A stretch of DNA of 64,000 bases, from the NCBI GenBank assembly GCA_965215045.1, contig OZ244031.1, positions 372,001 to 436,000 on the forward strand. The letters run 5' to 3'. The DNA is from G965215045 sp965215045. GTDB taxonomy: Bacteria > Pseudomonadota > Gammaproteobacteria > JABABF01. The number at the start of each line of letters is the position of its first letter. Position 1 is the first letter of the stretch. The notes under the pieces were generated by a model. The model was given only the letters and a program-made list of their open reading frames with translations, did not search any database and was not told where the DNA came from. Both the position numbers and the translations under genes were made by a program. Positions 23,760 through 33,898 of the stretch are shown in pieces.

Positions 23760-24965
23760 TCAAAGCCGTTCGATGATGGTGGCGATGCCGATGCCGCCGC
23801 CGGCACACAGGGTCGCCAGGCCGAAGCGCAGTTCGCGGCGTTCCAGTTCGTCGAGCAGTGTGCCCAGGATCATGGCACCGGTGGCACCGATCGGATGGCC
23901 CATGGCGATGGCACCGCCGTTGACGTTGATTTTCTCATCGGGGATGTCCAGCAGTTTCTGGTAGCGCAGCACCACGGCGGCGAAGGCTTCGTTCAGTTCG
24001 TAGAGGTCGATGTCTTCGGGTTGCATGTCCGCCCGGGCCAGGGCCTTGCGCGTGGCGGGTTCCGGGCCGGCCAGCATGATGGTGGGTTCGGTGCCGGTCA
24101 GTGCGCACACGACGATGCGCGCCCGGGGTTCCAGCCCCAGGTCCTTGCCGGCCTGTTCGTTGCCGACCAGCACCATCCCCGCCCCGTCGACGATGCCCGA
24201 GGAATTGCCCGGGGTGTGCACGTGGTTGATTTTTTCCACTTCGGGATAGCGGAACTTCAGGTACTGGTCGTGACCGAATTCACCGAAGGCTTCGAAGGAG
24301 GGTTTGAGCGTGCCCAGGCTTTGCATGGTGGTCTCGCGGATGGTTTCATCCCGCTCCAGTACCGGGACGCCGTTGAGGTCGCACACCGGCACGATGGAAC
24401 GTTCGAAGTGGCCGTTGTCCCAGGCCGCCCCGGCACGCTCCTGGGAACGCAGTCCATACGCGTCGACGTCCTCGCGGCTGAAACCGTCCAGGGTCGCCAT
24501 CAGGTCGGCCGCCACGCCCTGGGAAATGCCGACATTGCGTTCGTTCATCATGGTCCAGGGGTCGCCCAGTGCCCCGCCGCTGGCACCGATACCCAGGCGC
24601 GACATCGACTCGACGCCGCCGCCCACGACCAGGTCTTCGAAGCCGGAGCGCACTTTCATGGCCGCCGTGTTGACCGCATCCAGGCCGCCGGCGCAAAAGC
24701 GGTGCAACTGCGCCCCGGTGGTTACGTTGTCCCAACTGGAAATCACCAGTGCGGACTTGGCGATGTTCTGTCCCTGTTCGCCGACCGGCTCCCCGGTCGC
24801 CAGCACCACGTCATCCACCCGGGTGGTGTCCAGTTCGTTGCGCTCTTTGAGTGACTCCAGCAAGCCGACCACCAGGTCGATGGGCTTGACTTCGTAGAGC
24901 GAGCCACCGGCCTTGCCCTTGCCGCGCGGGGTGCGCACCGCATCATAAATAAACGCTTCACTCAT
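23760..24965 (-). CDS. fadI: Acetyl-CoA C-acyltransferase (beta-oxidation thiolase)
   Basis: A 401-residue thiolase. The acyl-accepting Cys is in [15 protein letters not shown] (about residue 91). The C-terminal active-site blocks are [20 protein letters not shown] (His) and [13 protein letters not shown] (second Cys). It cleaves 3-ketoacyl-CoA at the end of each beta-oxidation turn, or works in reverse. It is the first gene of the operon with the multifunctional protein. A TACAAT box lies about 35 bp before the ATG, but its -35 is weak. The symbol is by analogy with the gene order; fadA is equally possible. Confidence 0.9.
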   Translation of the reverse strand: MSEAFIYDAVRTPRGKGKAGGSLYEVKPIDLVVGLLESLKERNELDTTRVDDVVLATGEPVGEQGQNIAKSALVISSWDNVTTGAQLHRFCAGGLDAVNTAAMKVRSGFEDLVVGGGVESMSRLGIGASGGALGDPWTMMNERNVGISQGVAADLMATLDGFSREDVDAYGLRSQERAGAAWDNGHFERSIVPVCDLNGVPVLERDETIRETTMQSLGTLKPSFEAFGEFGHDQYLKFRYPEVEKINHVHTPGNSSGIVDGAGMVLVGNEQAGKDLGLEPRARIVVCALTGTEPTIMLAGPEPATRKALARADMQPEDIDLYELNEAFAAVVLRYQKLLDIPDEKINVNGGAIAMGHPIGATGAMILGTLLDELERRELRFGLATLCAGGGIGIATIIERL

Positions 24966-25054
24966 CGTACACTTCTCCGGGACATCGCACGGGGCCGGTT
25001 ATTGTATGGTACCTGCGCAGACGGGAGAACGCCCCCATGAACCACAACGCATTG

Positions 25055-25190
25055 TGCGAACGCTCCGCCCGCACTGCATCGCACCGATGAGTAGAGAAGA
25101 CGCCTCACATATCCCTGCGAACGCTCCGCCGGCACTGCATCACACCGATGAGTAGAGAAGACGCCTCACACATCCCTGCGGACGCCCCGC
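25055..25190. repeat. 61-bp tandem duplication across the RDD gene start
   Basis: Two copies of a 61-bp unit and part of a third. Each full unit carries ACCGATGAGTAGAGAAGACG. The first ATG is at 25087, the second (gene start) at 25148, and the partial third copy lies inside the gene. Confidence 0.9.
25087..25155 (+). CDS. 22-codon upstream ORF created by the start duplication, coupled to the RDD gene
   Basis: From the first-copy ATG the frame codes MSREDASHIPANAPPALHHT then DE, and stops at TAG 25153-25155. That stop overlaps the second-copy start region (ATGAGTAG), because the 61-bp unit is not a multiple of three. Terminating ribosomes could restart at 25148. Whether the peptide is made is unknown. 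Confidence 0.4.
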   Translation: MSREDASHIPANAPPALHHTDE

Positions 25191-25723
25191 CGGCACTGCG
25201 CCCGGCACCGCTGCGTCTGCGTTTTGCGGCACTGTTCTATGACGCCCTGCTGGTCGTGGCACTGCTGTTCCTGGTCACGGCCCTGGCACTCGGCATCAGC
25301 GCCGCAGATGGCGGCGAGCCCGGTCTCGCCCTGCGCGAGTCCCGGCTGGGCCGCTTCCTGTTTCAACTGGCCCTGCTGGCCACGGCCCTGTTGTATTTCG
25401 CCGGTTTCTGGCGTCTGGCCGGTCAGACGCCGGGCATGCGCGCCTGGGGCATTCGCCTGCAAACCCTGGCAGGAGAACGGCCCGGCATGGGTCGGGGGCT
25501 GTTGCGCTGCCTGGCCGCTTCGCTCTCCCTGGCCTGCCTGGGCCTGGGCTACTGGGTCGCCTGGGTCGATGCCGAGCGCTGCTGCTGGCACGACCGCCGC
25601 AGCGGCACGCGCATGATGCGCCTGCCGTCCAGGCGGCGTCAGGCGCGCCGCAAAAGCCAGGCCCCTAATCCAAACAGCAGCACCGGGGGCAGCAGTGCCA
25701 CACAGAACGGGGACAGGGAATAG
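25148..25723 (+). CDS. RDD family membrane protein
   Basis: A 191-residue protein. After a short N-terminus the RDD-type pattern appears: LRLRFAALFYDALLVVALLF (first helix, with the Asp), a second helix around FLFQLALLATALLYFAGFWR, and GQTPGMRAWGIRLQ, then a third hydrophobic stretch. RDD proteins are small membrane proteins, some linked to ion transport, most of unknown role. The last 28 codons are antisense to the 3' end of lptG (85-bp convergent overlap) and have no domain character, so the functional part ends near residue 160. The start is the second copy of a tandem duplication. Confidence 0.85.
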   Translation: MSREDASHIPADAPPALRPAPLRLRFAALFYDALLVVALLFLVTALALGISAADGGEPGLALRESRLGRFLFQLALLATALLYFAGFWRLAGQTPGMRAWGIRLQTLAGERPGMGRGLLRCLAASLSLACLGLGYWVAWVDAERCCWHDRRSGTRMMRLPSRRRQARRKSQAPNPNSSTGGSSATQNGDRE

Positions 25724-26694
25724 ACCAGTGCCGCCGAGCTGGCGGTCTCGCTCACGAAGGCGAACAGGAAACAGCCCAGCACCCCGACACCGATGCGCAT
25801 GCCGGCACTCTCCCCGCCCAGGGCACCGAACAGGAACGCCAGGCCCAGCAGTGCCAGGCCGGCGGTGCTCAGCGGCTGCAACAGGTCGCGCCAGAAGCGC
25901 AGCAGGTGCCGGGTTGCATCGACGCCGCTGTCCTGCAACCAGTGCGCATGCCGCCATCGCTGGTCCAGGGACAACTGCGGGGGCGGCAACAGCAGCAGGC
26001 GCAGTGCTTCGGGCCGCAGTGTGCCGGCACCCCAGGCCAGGTCCTGGCTGCGGGTCTGTTCCAGGTCTTGACCGGTGATACGGATGTCGTGCACCTGCTG
26101 CAGGTTCCAGCCCCCGCGTTCAAAATCGTAATCCGCCCGCTCAGCCCGCAGCACTCCGCGCAGCCGGTGCTGCGCATCCAGGCGGTAGTGCACGAAGTCG
26201 CGCAGGGAGGCACCGCTGGCTGCGGCGCGGAAATACAGGTAATCCCCGCCCTCCCGGTGCCACAGCGATTGCACGGGCACCGCATTGCGCACACTCTCGC
26301 GCAGGGCCTCTGCACCGGCATTGCCGTGCGGGACGACAAATTGCGCCAGGGCGAGACCGGCAAGGGACAGGCCGAACACCGGGTAGAGCACCAGGCCGGC
26401 GATACCCGCAGGCCCCAGGCCGGCGACGCGCAGGGCGGTCAATTCACCGGTGTGCAGCAGTGCACCGACCCGGAACAGGCAGCCCAGCAGGGCCGCGTAC
26501 GGCAGGGTTTCCAACGCCGCCTCCGGCAGATGCAGCAACAGGTAGCGCAGCATGGAATTCGCCTCCCATTGCGCCTGCGGGACCTCCGCCTGTTGCAGGA
26601 ACTCCGCCAGGGTGTAGAGACCCAGCAGGATCAGCCAGGCCGTGCACACGGCCCCCAGCACCATGCCGAACATGTAGCCCCGCAGACGTCTCAT
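25639..26694 (-). CDS. lptG: LPS export permease LptG
   Basis: A 351-residue YjgP/YjgQ family permease, near the E. coli length (360). It begins MRRLRGYMFGMVLGAVCTAW with the first helix and has the conserved PYAALLGCLFRVGALLHTGE and ALRVAGLGPAGIAG, a periplasmic beta-rich middle, and closing helices. With LptF and the ATPase LptB it forms the inner-membrane ABC transporter that extracts lipopolysaccharide. The ATG overlaps the lptF stop by 4 bp, implying coupled translation. Confidence 0.93.
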   Translation of the reverse strand: MRRLRGYMFGMVLGAVCTAWLILLGLYTLAEFLQQAEVPQAQWEANSMLRYLLLHLPEAALETLPYAALLGCLFRVGALLHTGELTALRVAGLGPAGIAGLVLYPVFGLSLAGLALAQFVVPHGNAGAEALRESVRNAVPVQSLWHREGGDYLYFRAAASGASLRDFVHYRLDAQHRLRGVLRAERADYDFERGGWNLQQVHDIRITGQDLEQTRSQDLAWGAGTLRPEALRLLLLPPPQLSLDQRWRHAHWLQDSGVDATRHLLRFWRDLLQPLSTAGLALLGLAFLFGALGGESAGMRIGVGVLGCFLFAFVSETASSAALVYSLSPFCVALLPPVLLFGLGAWLLRRA

Positions 26695-27800
26695 GGCGTG
26701 CGGGCCCGGCGCAGCTGGTAGCGCAGCAGGAGCAGTGTCAGCACGAATGCCGGCAGGTGCAGGTGCAGGTACAGGGGCAATGGCAGGGGCAGCTGTCCGG
26801 CGGCCGCCAGGTCCCGCCAGGTGCCCAGTGCATAGACATAAAGAAAATAGACCAGTGCGCCGGCCACCAGCGACCAGGAGGTACGCGCGCGGCGCATCGC
26901 CCCCGGGGCGGCGAGCGCAAAAGCGAACAGCACTGCCAGCGGTGCCAGCAGGGGCAGGCCCAGGCGCCAGTGCAGCATGGCCCGGGCGGCGGGGTCCGCA
27001 GACGCCGCCAACGCCCGGCTGGATGCGGCGCGCAGGCCCGCGGGCCCCGCGCCCCTGCCCGGTGCGGACAGCGGGTAATCCAGGCTGTCGAAATGATTGA
27101 GTTCGAAGACACCGGACCGTGCGGGTTGATCTGGTGTCCCTTCGGGCAGGTGGCGGTACGTCAGGCCGTCCTCCAGGTGCAGGGAGAGTGCGGCATCCTC
27201 CAGGTCCCGAAGTGCGCCCCGGGCGGCGATGGTCACCGCGGGTGCCCCCGGCCCGGAGGCATCGGCCAGGAATACGCCCTGCAGATGCGCTTCCTGTCCC
27301 GTGTGTTGTACCTCTTCGACGTAGAACGCAGCCCTGCCGTCCTGCAGGAAACGCCCCGCGGCCAGCGTGCGCACCTGCTCTGCGATGCGCGGGGTGTGGA
27401 GCAGGGTTTCCAGGCGCGCCCTGCCCAGGGGCTCCAGGTACAGGCCCAGGAACAGCACGATACCCAACAGCAGCAGTGCGGTCCACTGGCAGTAGAGCAG
27501 CAGCCGTCCCGGACCGATACCGCAGTTCTGGAGAATGGAGAGTTCACCGTCTGCGCGCATGCGTTCCAGCAGGAACAGTACGCCCAGCAGGGCACCCAGG
27601 GGCAGTAACAGGCCTAAAAACTCCGGGATGCGCCACAGCAGCACCGGCAGCAGTACCGAGACCGCGATGTCGCCACCTGCGGCGCTGTCCAGGTAACGGG
27701 CGAAACGCAGCAGTGCGACCACCGCCACGAGCACGGCGGAGACCAGCAGGGAGTTCCAGAGCAGTTCCAGGAAGATGGCGCGAAATATTTTCATCGGCAT
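26691..27800 (-). CDS. lptF: LPS export permease LptF
   Basis: A 369-residue partner of LptG in the same family. N-terminal MKIFRAIFLELLWNSLLVSA, then PLGALLGVLFLLERMRADGE and LQNCGIGPGRLLLYC, are typical. A periplasmic domain and three C-terminal helices follow. I take the ATG at 27800; 27794 (MKIF) and a GTG at 27821 are alternatives. The order lptF-lptG next to pepA-holC-valS on the other strand is a known gammaproteobacterial arrangement, here separated by a methylase gene. Confidence 0.92.
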   Translation of the reverse strand: MPMKIFRAIFLELLWNSLLVSAVLVAVVALLRFARYLDSAAGGDIAVSVLLPVLLWRIPEFLGLLLPLGALLGVLFLLERMRADGELSILQNCGIGPGRLLLYCQWTALLLLGIVLFLGLYLEPLGRARLETLLHTPRIAEQVRTLAAGRFLQDGRAAFYVEEVQHTGQEAHLQGVFLADASGPGAPAVTIAARGALRDLEDAALSLHLEDGLTYRHLPEGTPDQPARSGVFELNHFDSLDYPLSAPGRGAGPAGLRAASSRALAASADPAARAMLHWRLGLPLLAPLAVLFAFALAAPGAMRRARTSWSLVAGALVYFLYVYALGTWRDLAAAGQLPLPLPLYLHLHLPAFVLTLLLLRYQLRRARTP

Positions 27801-27876
27801 TTCATCGGTATTGTGTAGCACCGGAAAAGTACAAGCCAGGTGCTCGCAGACGAGCCGGTCTGCAGGGTCTTAATGA

Positions 27877-28722
27877 TCATCGACCCTCTCCCTGGATGAC
27901 GAGTGCTTCTGTCATGCTGTTGCGCAGGTTCTCCGAAGATCCCAAGTGGTAGAAATGCTCGAAGGTTTGAATCTCGTAGCCGGAGAAAGTGTCGAACAAT
28001 CGATCGTTCCGGCGGTACCGGTTTTCAGCCCACATGGAATAGAGGAAGCCACAGGGCAGGTGCTTCAACGCCCTTTCAAGCGCAGCGGAATCATCATCGC
28101 TCCACTGGTTGAAATAATCCGTGGACCGACCCGCATAAGGCGGATCAATATAGATGAAATCGCCCTCTTGGGCCTGCCCGATGATGTCTCTCCAATCAGT
28201 ACACCGGAACTGCCAGGCCCTGCCGCGCATCGTGTTGGCAACCCACTGGAGCTGATTGACGATCTTCGTGACATAAGCGGGACGGAAGCGCCCCGGTTTC
28301 CGGCAGAATGGCGAATTGAACCGCCCTCTCCTGTTAAATCGCATCAGTCCGTTAAAACACGATCGATTGAGGAACAGGAAATCCAAGGGTTCCCGGGCTT
28401 CGTTGAACCGGTCCCGAACCCGGTAGTAATGCGCTTCGCCTTCGTCGGCGAGGCGCGCGCCTTCCGCTTCCAGGTGTGCACGAACGGAGGACGGGGTGAT
28501 CGCGCCATCCTGGATTCCGGAATAGAGTGCGATGATGTGTTCGTTCGAATCGCCGACGAGTGCTTTCCCTGGTGCGATATTGAACAGCACGGCACCGGAG
28601 CCCAGGAACGGTTCTACCCAGCGGCCCACGCCATCCCATGCTATATGGTCGCGAATAAACGGGACCAGCTTCGTCTTAATCCCCTGTGTTTTAAGCGGCG
28701 GTGCTTTGGCGGTACCGGTCAT
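27877..28722 (-). CDS. DNA adenine N6-methyltransferase, D12 class (Dam-like)
   Basis: A 281-residue protein from MTGTAKAPPLKTQG at 28722 (an open reading extends to 28785). The AdoMet-binding motif is WVEPFLGSGAVLFNI (about residue 37), and the catalytic motif is FIYIDPPYAGRSTDYF (DPPY). NRSCFNGLMRFNRRGRFNSP is the Dam-type segment. The recognition site cannot be read with certainty; GATC is common in this class. No restriction gene is adjacent, so it may be a solitary methylase. It sits between lptF and pepA, which are usually adjacent and divergent, and looks inserted there. Confidence 0.9.
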   Translation of the reverse strand: MTGTAKAPPLKTQGIKTKLVPFIRDHIAWDGVGRWVEPFLGSGAVLFNIAPGKALVGDSNEHIIALYSGIQDGAITPSSVRAHLEAEGARLADEGEAHYYRVRDRFNEAREPLDFLFLNRSCFNGLMRFNRRGRFNSPFCRKPGRFRPAYVTKIVNQLQWVANTMRGRAWQFRCTDWRDIIGQAQEGDFIYIDPPYAGRSTDYFNQWSDDDSAALERALKHLPCGFLYSMWAENRYRRNDRLFDTFSGYEIQTFEHFYHLGSSENLRNSMTEALVIQGEGR

Positions 28723-28942
28723 GAGGCTGCGCGCGTCCCCGCAGACAATTCGTTCGCACCCGGCAGCGGCGCGCCCCCGGCGCACGGCATGCGCTCACGT
28801 GTCAGCTTGCTTTCCACCATCTCAAGATCGGCCAGACCGCCTCCAGACCACCCGGGGCATAGTTTACGCTGAATTGCCATAGAGACCCCGGGCAATGCCC
28901 AAGTATAATTTCCGCTCTCTACCAGTCACGGGAAACACTGCG

Positions 28943-30454
28943 ATGAAATGCAGTCTGAAAAAAATGTCCGACCCGGCCGGTGCTGCCGGGGATTGCCTGG
29001 CCCTGTTCCTGCCGAAGAATGCGCGGCGCCTGCCGCCCGGTGCGGCGGCACTGGACAAGGCCGCGGGCGGCGTATTGCGCAGTCTGCTCAAGGACGGCGA
29101 TTTCAGCGCCGCCTTCGAGACCTCGCTGCTGCTGGCCCGTGCACCGCAGGGAATTGCGGCCCGGCGGCTGCTGTTGCTGGGTGCCGGGGACAAGCCTCTC
29201 AGCGAGCAGGAGTTCATCCGCATGCTGCAAAAAGGCCTGCAAAAATTAATGAGCACGCCGGCACAGCGCGCCTGCCTGTGGCTGGAGAAGCTCGAGGTCC
29301 AGGGGCGCAAACGCGACTGGCAGTTACAGCAAGTCGGGCGCATCACGCTGCACCTGGCGTACCGCTACAGGAAAACCCTGAAAAAACCCCGCTCTGAGAC
29401 TCGTCTCAAGGAACTGGTGATCGCGGTTCCCGACGCGGTTCGCAACCCGGAGCGCCGGGCACTGCAACGCGGCATGGCGGTCGCCAATGGCGCCAACCTG
29501 GCGCGCGAGTTGGGCAACCTGCCCGCCAATATCTGCACGCCGCGTTTTCTCGCCGACCAGGGTCGCACCCTGGCGCGCAAGTACCCGGGCCTGAAAGCAT
29601 CCATCCTCGACGAGGCGCGCATGCGCGCGTTGAAAATGGGTGCCCTGCTCTCGGTCGCCCGCGGCAGTCGCGAGCCACCGCGGCTGATCGCCCTGGAATA
29701 CCGCGGCGGGCCAGCCAAGCGTCCGCCCATCGTGCTGATCGGCAAGGGCGTGACTTTTGATACCGGCGGCATCAGCATCAAGCCCAGCGTGGCCATGGAT
29801 GAGATGAAATTTGACATGTGCGGTGCGGCCTCTGTCTTTGGTGCCGTGCAGGCCACGGCGGAACTGGGCCTGCCGCTGAACGTGGTCGGCCTGGTCGGTG
29901 CCGTGGAGAACATGCCCGGCGGCAGTGCCACCAAGCCCGGCGACGTGGTGCGCGCGATGTCCGGCCGCACGGTCGAGGTGCTGAACACGGATGCCGAGGG
30001 GCGCCTGGTGCTCTGCGATGTGCTGCACTATGCCCAGCGCCAGTACAAGCCCGAATGCATGATCGATGCCGCCACGCTGACGGGTGCCTGTGTCATCGCC
30101 CTGGGCAGCGAGGCCTGCGGCCTCTACAGCAACCGCCCGGAACTGGCCCAGGCCCTGTGCCGGGCCGGGGAGACCGCCGGGGACCGCGCCTGGCAGATGC
30201 CGCTGTGGAAGGAATACCAGCGTCACTTGAAAAGCAATTTCGCCGATGTCGCCAACATCGGCGGCGGGCGCGAGGCCGGCAGTATCACCGCGGCCTGTTT
30301 CCTGGCGCGCTTCGTGGAGGACGACTGTCCCTGGGCGCACCTGGACATCGCCGGCACCGCCTGGCACGGCGGCGGCCCGAACAAGGGTGCCACGGGGCGG
30401 CCGGTGCCGCTGCTGATGCAGTTCCTGTTCGAACGCGCAGACCGCAAATCCTGA
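28943..30454 (+). CDS. pepA: Leucyl aminopeptidase (M17)
   Basis: From the ATG at 28943 the protein is 503 residues, the same length as E. coli PepA; an upstream ATG at 28895 adds 16. The metal and catalytic blocks are present: VLIGKGVTFDTGGISIKP (Lys and Asp ligands) and the family signature NTDAEGRLVLCDVL. It removes N-terminal residues from peptides; in E. coli it also binds DNA. The stop overlaps the holC start (TGATG), the conserved pepA-holC-valS order. Confidence 0.96.
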   Translation: MKCSLKKMSDPAGAAGDCLALFLPKNARRLPPGAAALDKAAGGVLRSLLKDGDFSAAFETSLLLARAPQGIAARRLLLLGAGDKPLSEQEFIRMLQKGLQKLMSTPAQRACLWLEKLEVQGRKRDWQLQQVGRITLHLAYRYRKTLKKPRSETRLKELVIAVPDAVRNPERRALQRGMAVANGANLARELGNLPANICTPRFLADQGRTLARKYPGLKASILDEARMRALKMGALLSVARGSREPPRLIALEYRGGPAKRPPIVLIGKGVTFDTGGISIKPSVAMDEMKFDMCGAASVFGAVQATAELGLPLNVVGLVGAVENMPGGSATKPGDVVRAMSGRTVEVLNTDAEGRLVLCDVLHYAQRQYKPECMIDAATLTGACVIALGSEACGLYSNRPELAQALCRAGETAGDRAWQMPLWKEYQRHLKSNFADVANIGGGREAGSITAACFLARFVEDDCPWAHLDIAGTAWHGGGPNKGATGRPVPLLMQFLFERADRKS

Positions 30455-30993
30455 TGCCGCGCGCGGATATCTACCGCCTGCAGCACAGTGCCGACGGCGG
30501 CATTCAATTTGCCTGCCACCTCACTGAAAAAGCCTTCCTGCGGGGATACACGGTGCGCTTGCGGGCAGCGGACCGTGACCGTGCCGCCGCCCTGGACCGG
30601 GCACTGTGGGAATTTCGCCGCAGCAGCTTCGTGCCCCACGCCCTGGCGGGTAGCGCCCGGTCCCGGGACTGCCCGGTGTGCATTGACAGTATCGATGAGG
30701 ACGCACAAGCCGGGGACCGCACCGCAGACGATACGAGGGCCGAACCCCCGGCGGAGGACCTTATGCAAGACACCACCCCGGACCCGGCGGACGGCACAGA
30801 CGATGGCAAGCGGGAGGCAATGCGGCTGCTGATACTGCTGGGGCCTTTGCAGAGTGCAGCACCGCGGTGCGAGCGCATCGCCGAAATCCTGGTCGCCGGG
30901 AGCGAGGCCCAGGCCGCCGGGCGTCTGAAGTTTTACCGGGAACACGGTTATGAGACCCACACCCACGAAATTACCAAAGGTCGTGTACGTTAA
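30454..30993 (+). CDS. holC: DNA polymerase III chi subunit
   Basis: A 179-residue protein beginning MPRADIYRLQHSADGGIQFA. It shows the chi-type N-terminal domain (CHLTEKAFLRGYTVRLRAAD, LWEFRRSSFVPHAL) and the C-terminal RLLILLGPLQSAAPRCERIA and KFYREHGYETHTHEI. Chi links the clamp loader to SSB at the fork. It is longer than E. coli HolC (147) because of an acidic insert at about residues 75-120. The start overlaps the pepA stop; valS follows 48 bp later. Confidence 0.9.
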   Translation: MPRADIYRLQHSADGGIQFACHLTEKAFLRGYTVRLRAADRDRAAALDRALWEFRRSSFVPHALAGSARSRDCPVCIDSIDEDAQAGDRTADDTRAEPPAEDLMQDTTPDPADGTDDGKREAMRLLILLGPLQSAAPRCERIAEILVAGSEAQAAGRLKFYREHGYETHTHEITKGRVR

Positions 30994-31041
30994 TCGAATA
31001 CCCCGGTGTCTGTGTATCGTCGGCGACCGCCGGCAGCTTCC

Positions 31042-33822
31042 ATGAGCAGCGCAACCGAAAACGCCATGGAAGCCACTTACCAGCCGCAGAAGGTCGAGCA
31101 CTGGTACGAACACTGGGAGCGGCTGGGTTGTTTTGCACCGCGCGGCGATGGCGAACCCTACTGCATCATGCTGCCGCCGCCCAATGTGACCGGCAGCCTG
31201 CACATGGGCCATGGTTTTCAGCAGACGCTCATGGACATCCTGGTGCGTTATCACCGCATGTGCGGGCGGCGCACGCTGTGGCAGGGCGGCACCGACCACG
31301 CCGGCATCGCCACCCAGATGGTGGTGGAACGCCAGTTGGAAGCCCAGGGCCTGTCGCGCAAGGAACTGGGGCGCGAGGAATTCCTGCACCGGGTCTGGGA
31401 ATGGAAAAACCAGTCCGGCGGTACCATCGGCGCACAGATGCGCCGCCTGGGTGTGTCTATCGACTGGTCGCGGGAGTGCTTCACCATGGACGAGGGCATG
31501 TCGCGGGCGGTGCGCGAGGTGTTCATCCGCCTCTTCGATGCGGGGCTGATCTACCGCGGCAAACGCCTGGTGAACTGGGACCCGGTGCTGCAGACCGCGG
31601 TCTCTGACCTGGAGGTGCAGGCCGCCGAAGAGGACGGCCACCTCTGGAGCCTGCGCTACCCGCTGTGTGAGGGCGACGGCTGGCTGACGGTCGCCACTAC
31701 CCGTCCCGAAACCCTGCTGGGAGACACCGCGGTCGCTGTGCATCCCGCGGACGAACGCTACCGGGACCAAATCGGCCGCCGCGTGGAACTGCCGTTGTGC
31801 GGGCGCACGATCCCGGTGATCGCCGACGAGGGCGTGGACCGGGAGTTCGGCAGCGGCTGCCTGAAGATCACCCCGGGGCACAGTTTCCAGGATGCCGAGA
31901 TCGGTGAGCGACACGGTCTGCCGGTGATCAACGTGTTCGACGCCCGGGCACACGTCAACGAGCACGGCCCGGAGGCCTACCGGGGCATGGAGCGCTTCCA
32001 GGCACGAGAGCAGATCGTCCGGGACCTGGAGGCCGCAGGCCTGCTTGCGCACGTGGAAAAGCATCGCCTGAAAATCCCGCGCGGCGACCGCTCCGGTGAG
32101 GTGCTGGAGCCCTGGCTCACCGACCAGTGGTTCGTGCGCACCCAAAAGCTGGCACCGGCGGCGGTGGAGGCGGTGGAGAGCGGGCACCTGCGTTTTATCC
32201 CCGACAACTGGAAGAACACGTACTTTGCCTGGTTGCACGAGGTCCAGGACTGGTGTATCAGCCGCCAGTTGTGGTGGGGGCACCGGGTGCCGGCCTGGTA
32301 TGACGAAACGGGTCGGGCGTACGCGGGCCATGACGAGGACGATGTCCGGCGACGCTACCAGTTGGACCCGGACCTGCCGCTGCGCCAGGACGAGGATGTG
32401 CTGGATACCTGGTTTTCCTCGGCCCTGTGGCCTTTTTCCACGCTGGGCTGGCCGGAGCAGACCGAAGAACTGCAGCTCTACCATCCCGGCAGCGTGCTGG
32501 TCACCGGCTTTGACATCATCTTTTTCTGGGTGGCGCGGATGGTCATGAGCTCCCTGCACTTCCTGGATGAGACGCCGTTTCACGAGGTCTATGTCACCGG
32601 CCTGGTGCGCGATGCCCGCGGTCAGAAAATGTCCAAGTCCAAGGGCAATGTCCTGGACCCGATCGACCTGATCGATGGCATCGGTCTCGATGCGCTGGTC
32701 GAAAAACGCACCGCCGATATGATGCAACCGCAGCAGGCCCGGCACATCGCCCGCAGCACGCGGCGCGAATTTCCCGATGGCATTCCCGCACACGGTGCCG
32801 ATGCGTTGCGCTTCTGTTATTGCGCCCTGGCCACCACCACCCGCGACATCCGCTTCGACATGCAGCGGGTGGCGGGGTATCGCAATTTCTGCAACAAGCT
32901 GTGGAACGCGGCGCGCTTCGTCATCAACCAGTGCGCGGATGCGCCTGCGAACGGCGCGCAACCCGGCCTGGCCGAGCGCTGGATCGTCTCGCGCCTGCAA
33001 CATACGATCGGCAGCTGGCGCGATGCGCTGGAGCGCTACCGTTTCGACCTGGCGGCGCAGGCACTGTACGAGTTCGTCTGGCACGAGTACTGCGACTGGT
33101 ACCTGGAGTTGTGCAAACCGCTGCTGGGAGATGACACTGTCGCGCCGGCCCGGGCGCAGACGGCGCGCCATACCCTGGTCTCGGTGCTGGAGCAGGTTCT
33201 GCGTCTCGCCCACCCGGTCATGCCTTTCATTACCGAGGAAATCTGGCAGCGTCTGAAACCCCTGGGCGGCATGCGGGGCGAGACGATCATGCTGGAGGCC
33301 TTTCCCGCACCGCGCCCTGAATTGCGGGATGCCGAGGCCGAGGAAGAACTGGAATGGCTCAAGGCGGCGGTCAACGCGGTGCGCAACATCCGCGGCGAAA
33401 TGAACATTCCGCCGACCCGCAAGCTGCCGCTGCTGCTGCGCAACGCCGATACCGGGCGTCTGCGCCGGCACGAGTCGGCCCTGTGCCGACTGGCGGGCGT
33501 GCAGGACGTGCGTCTGCTGGAGGCGGGGCAGACGCCGCCGCCCGCCGCCACCCAATTGGCGGGGGAGATGGAACTCCTGGTGCCGATGGCAGACTTGATC
33601 GACCGCGACGCCGAGTTGCAGCGCCTGGACCGGAAGATCGAGGGGTTGCGCCGGGAGACCGGACGCAACGAGCAGAAACTGCGCAATCCCGAGTTCAGGC
33701 AGCGCGCCCCGGCCCAGGTGGTGCGCAAAGCCCAAGAGCAGTTGGCGGCCGACAGCGCCGCCCTGCAAAAACTTCAAGCACAGCGCAGCGAGGTCGCCGC
33801 CCTGCCCGCGCAAAAGTCCTGA
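31042..33822 (+). CDS. valS: Valyl-tRNA synthetase
   Basis: A 926-residue class I synthetase from [20 protein letters not shown] (the ATG at 31066 is possible). The HIGH-type motif is [13 protein letters not shown] (residues about 45-57) and KMSKS lies at about 529-533 ([14 protein letters not shown]). The editing domain follows the first Rossmann part, and the C-terminus has the ValS coiled coil ([20 protein letters not shown]). It charges tRNA-Val. It is the third gene of pepA-holC-valS. Confidence 0.97.
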   Translation: MSSATENAMEATYQPQKVEHWYEHWERLGCFAPRGDGEPYCIMLPPPNVTGSLHMGHGFQQTLMDILVRYHRMCGRRTLWQGGTDHAGIATQMVVERQLEAQGLSRKELGREEFLHRVWEWKNQSGGTIGAQMRRLGVSIDWSRECFTMDEGMSRAVREVFIRLFDAGLIYRGKRLVNWDPVLQTAVSDLEVQAAEEDGHLWSLRYPLCEGDGWLTVATTRPETLLGDTAVAVHPADERYRDQIGRRVELPLCGRTIPVIADEGVDREFGSGCLKITPGHSFQDAEIGERHGLPVINVFDARAHVNEHGPEAYRGMERFQAREQIVRDLEAAGLLAHVEKHRLKIPRGDRSGEVLEPWLTDQWFVRTQKLAPAAVEAVESGHLRFIPDNWKNTYFAWLHEVQDWCISRQLWWGHRVPAWYDETGRAYAGHDEDDVRRRYQLDPDLPLRQDEDVLDTWFSSALWPFSTLGWPEQTEELQLYHPGSVLVTGFDIIFFWVARMVMSSLHFLDETPFHEVYVTGLVRDARGQKMSKSKGNVLDPIDLIDGIGLDALVEKRTADMMQPQQARHIARSTRREFPDGIPAHGADALRFCYCALATTTRDIRFDMQRVAGYRNFCNKLWNAARFVINQCADAPANGAQPGLAERWIVSRLQHTIGSWRDALERYRFDLAAQALYEFVWHEYCDWYLELCKPLLGDDTVAPARAQTARHTLVSVLEQVLRLAHPVMPFITEEIWQRLKPLGGMRGETIMLEAFPAPRPELRDAEAEEELEWLKAAVNAVRNIRGEMNIPPTRKLPLLLRNADTGRLRRHESALCRLAGVQDVRLLEAGQTPPPAATQLAGEMELLVPMADLIDRDAELQRLDRKIEGLRRETGRNEQKLRNPEFRQRAPAQVVRKAQEQLAADSAALQKLQAQRSEVAALPAQKS

Positions 33823-33843
33823 AACCCGGGCTTATGGCAGAAC

Positions 33844-33852
33844 TGCTACAAT
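33844..33852 (+). promoter_or_regulatory. Possible extended -10 promoter of fis-purH-purD
   Basis: TGCTACAAT (TGnTACAAT) lies 47 bp before the fis start, in the short gap after valS. There is no clear -35. Confidence 0.4.
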
Positions 33853-33898
33853 TCCGCCCCCGCGCATTCTCCGACCCCGAGCCCGTCTGACCGCAGAT

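Noticed and set aside
25639..27486. 615-codon minus-strand frame covering lptG and part of lptF
   Set aside because: LptG starts at 26694; the upstream part is an out-of-frame shadow of lptF.
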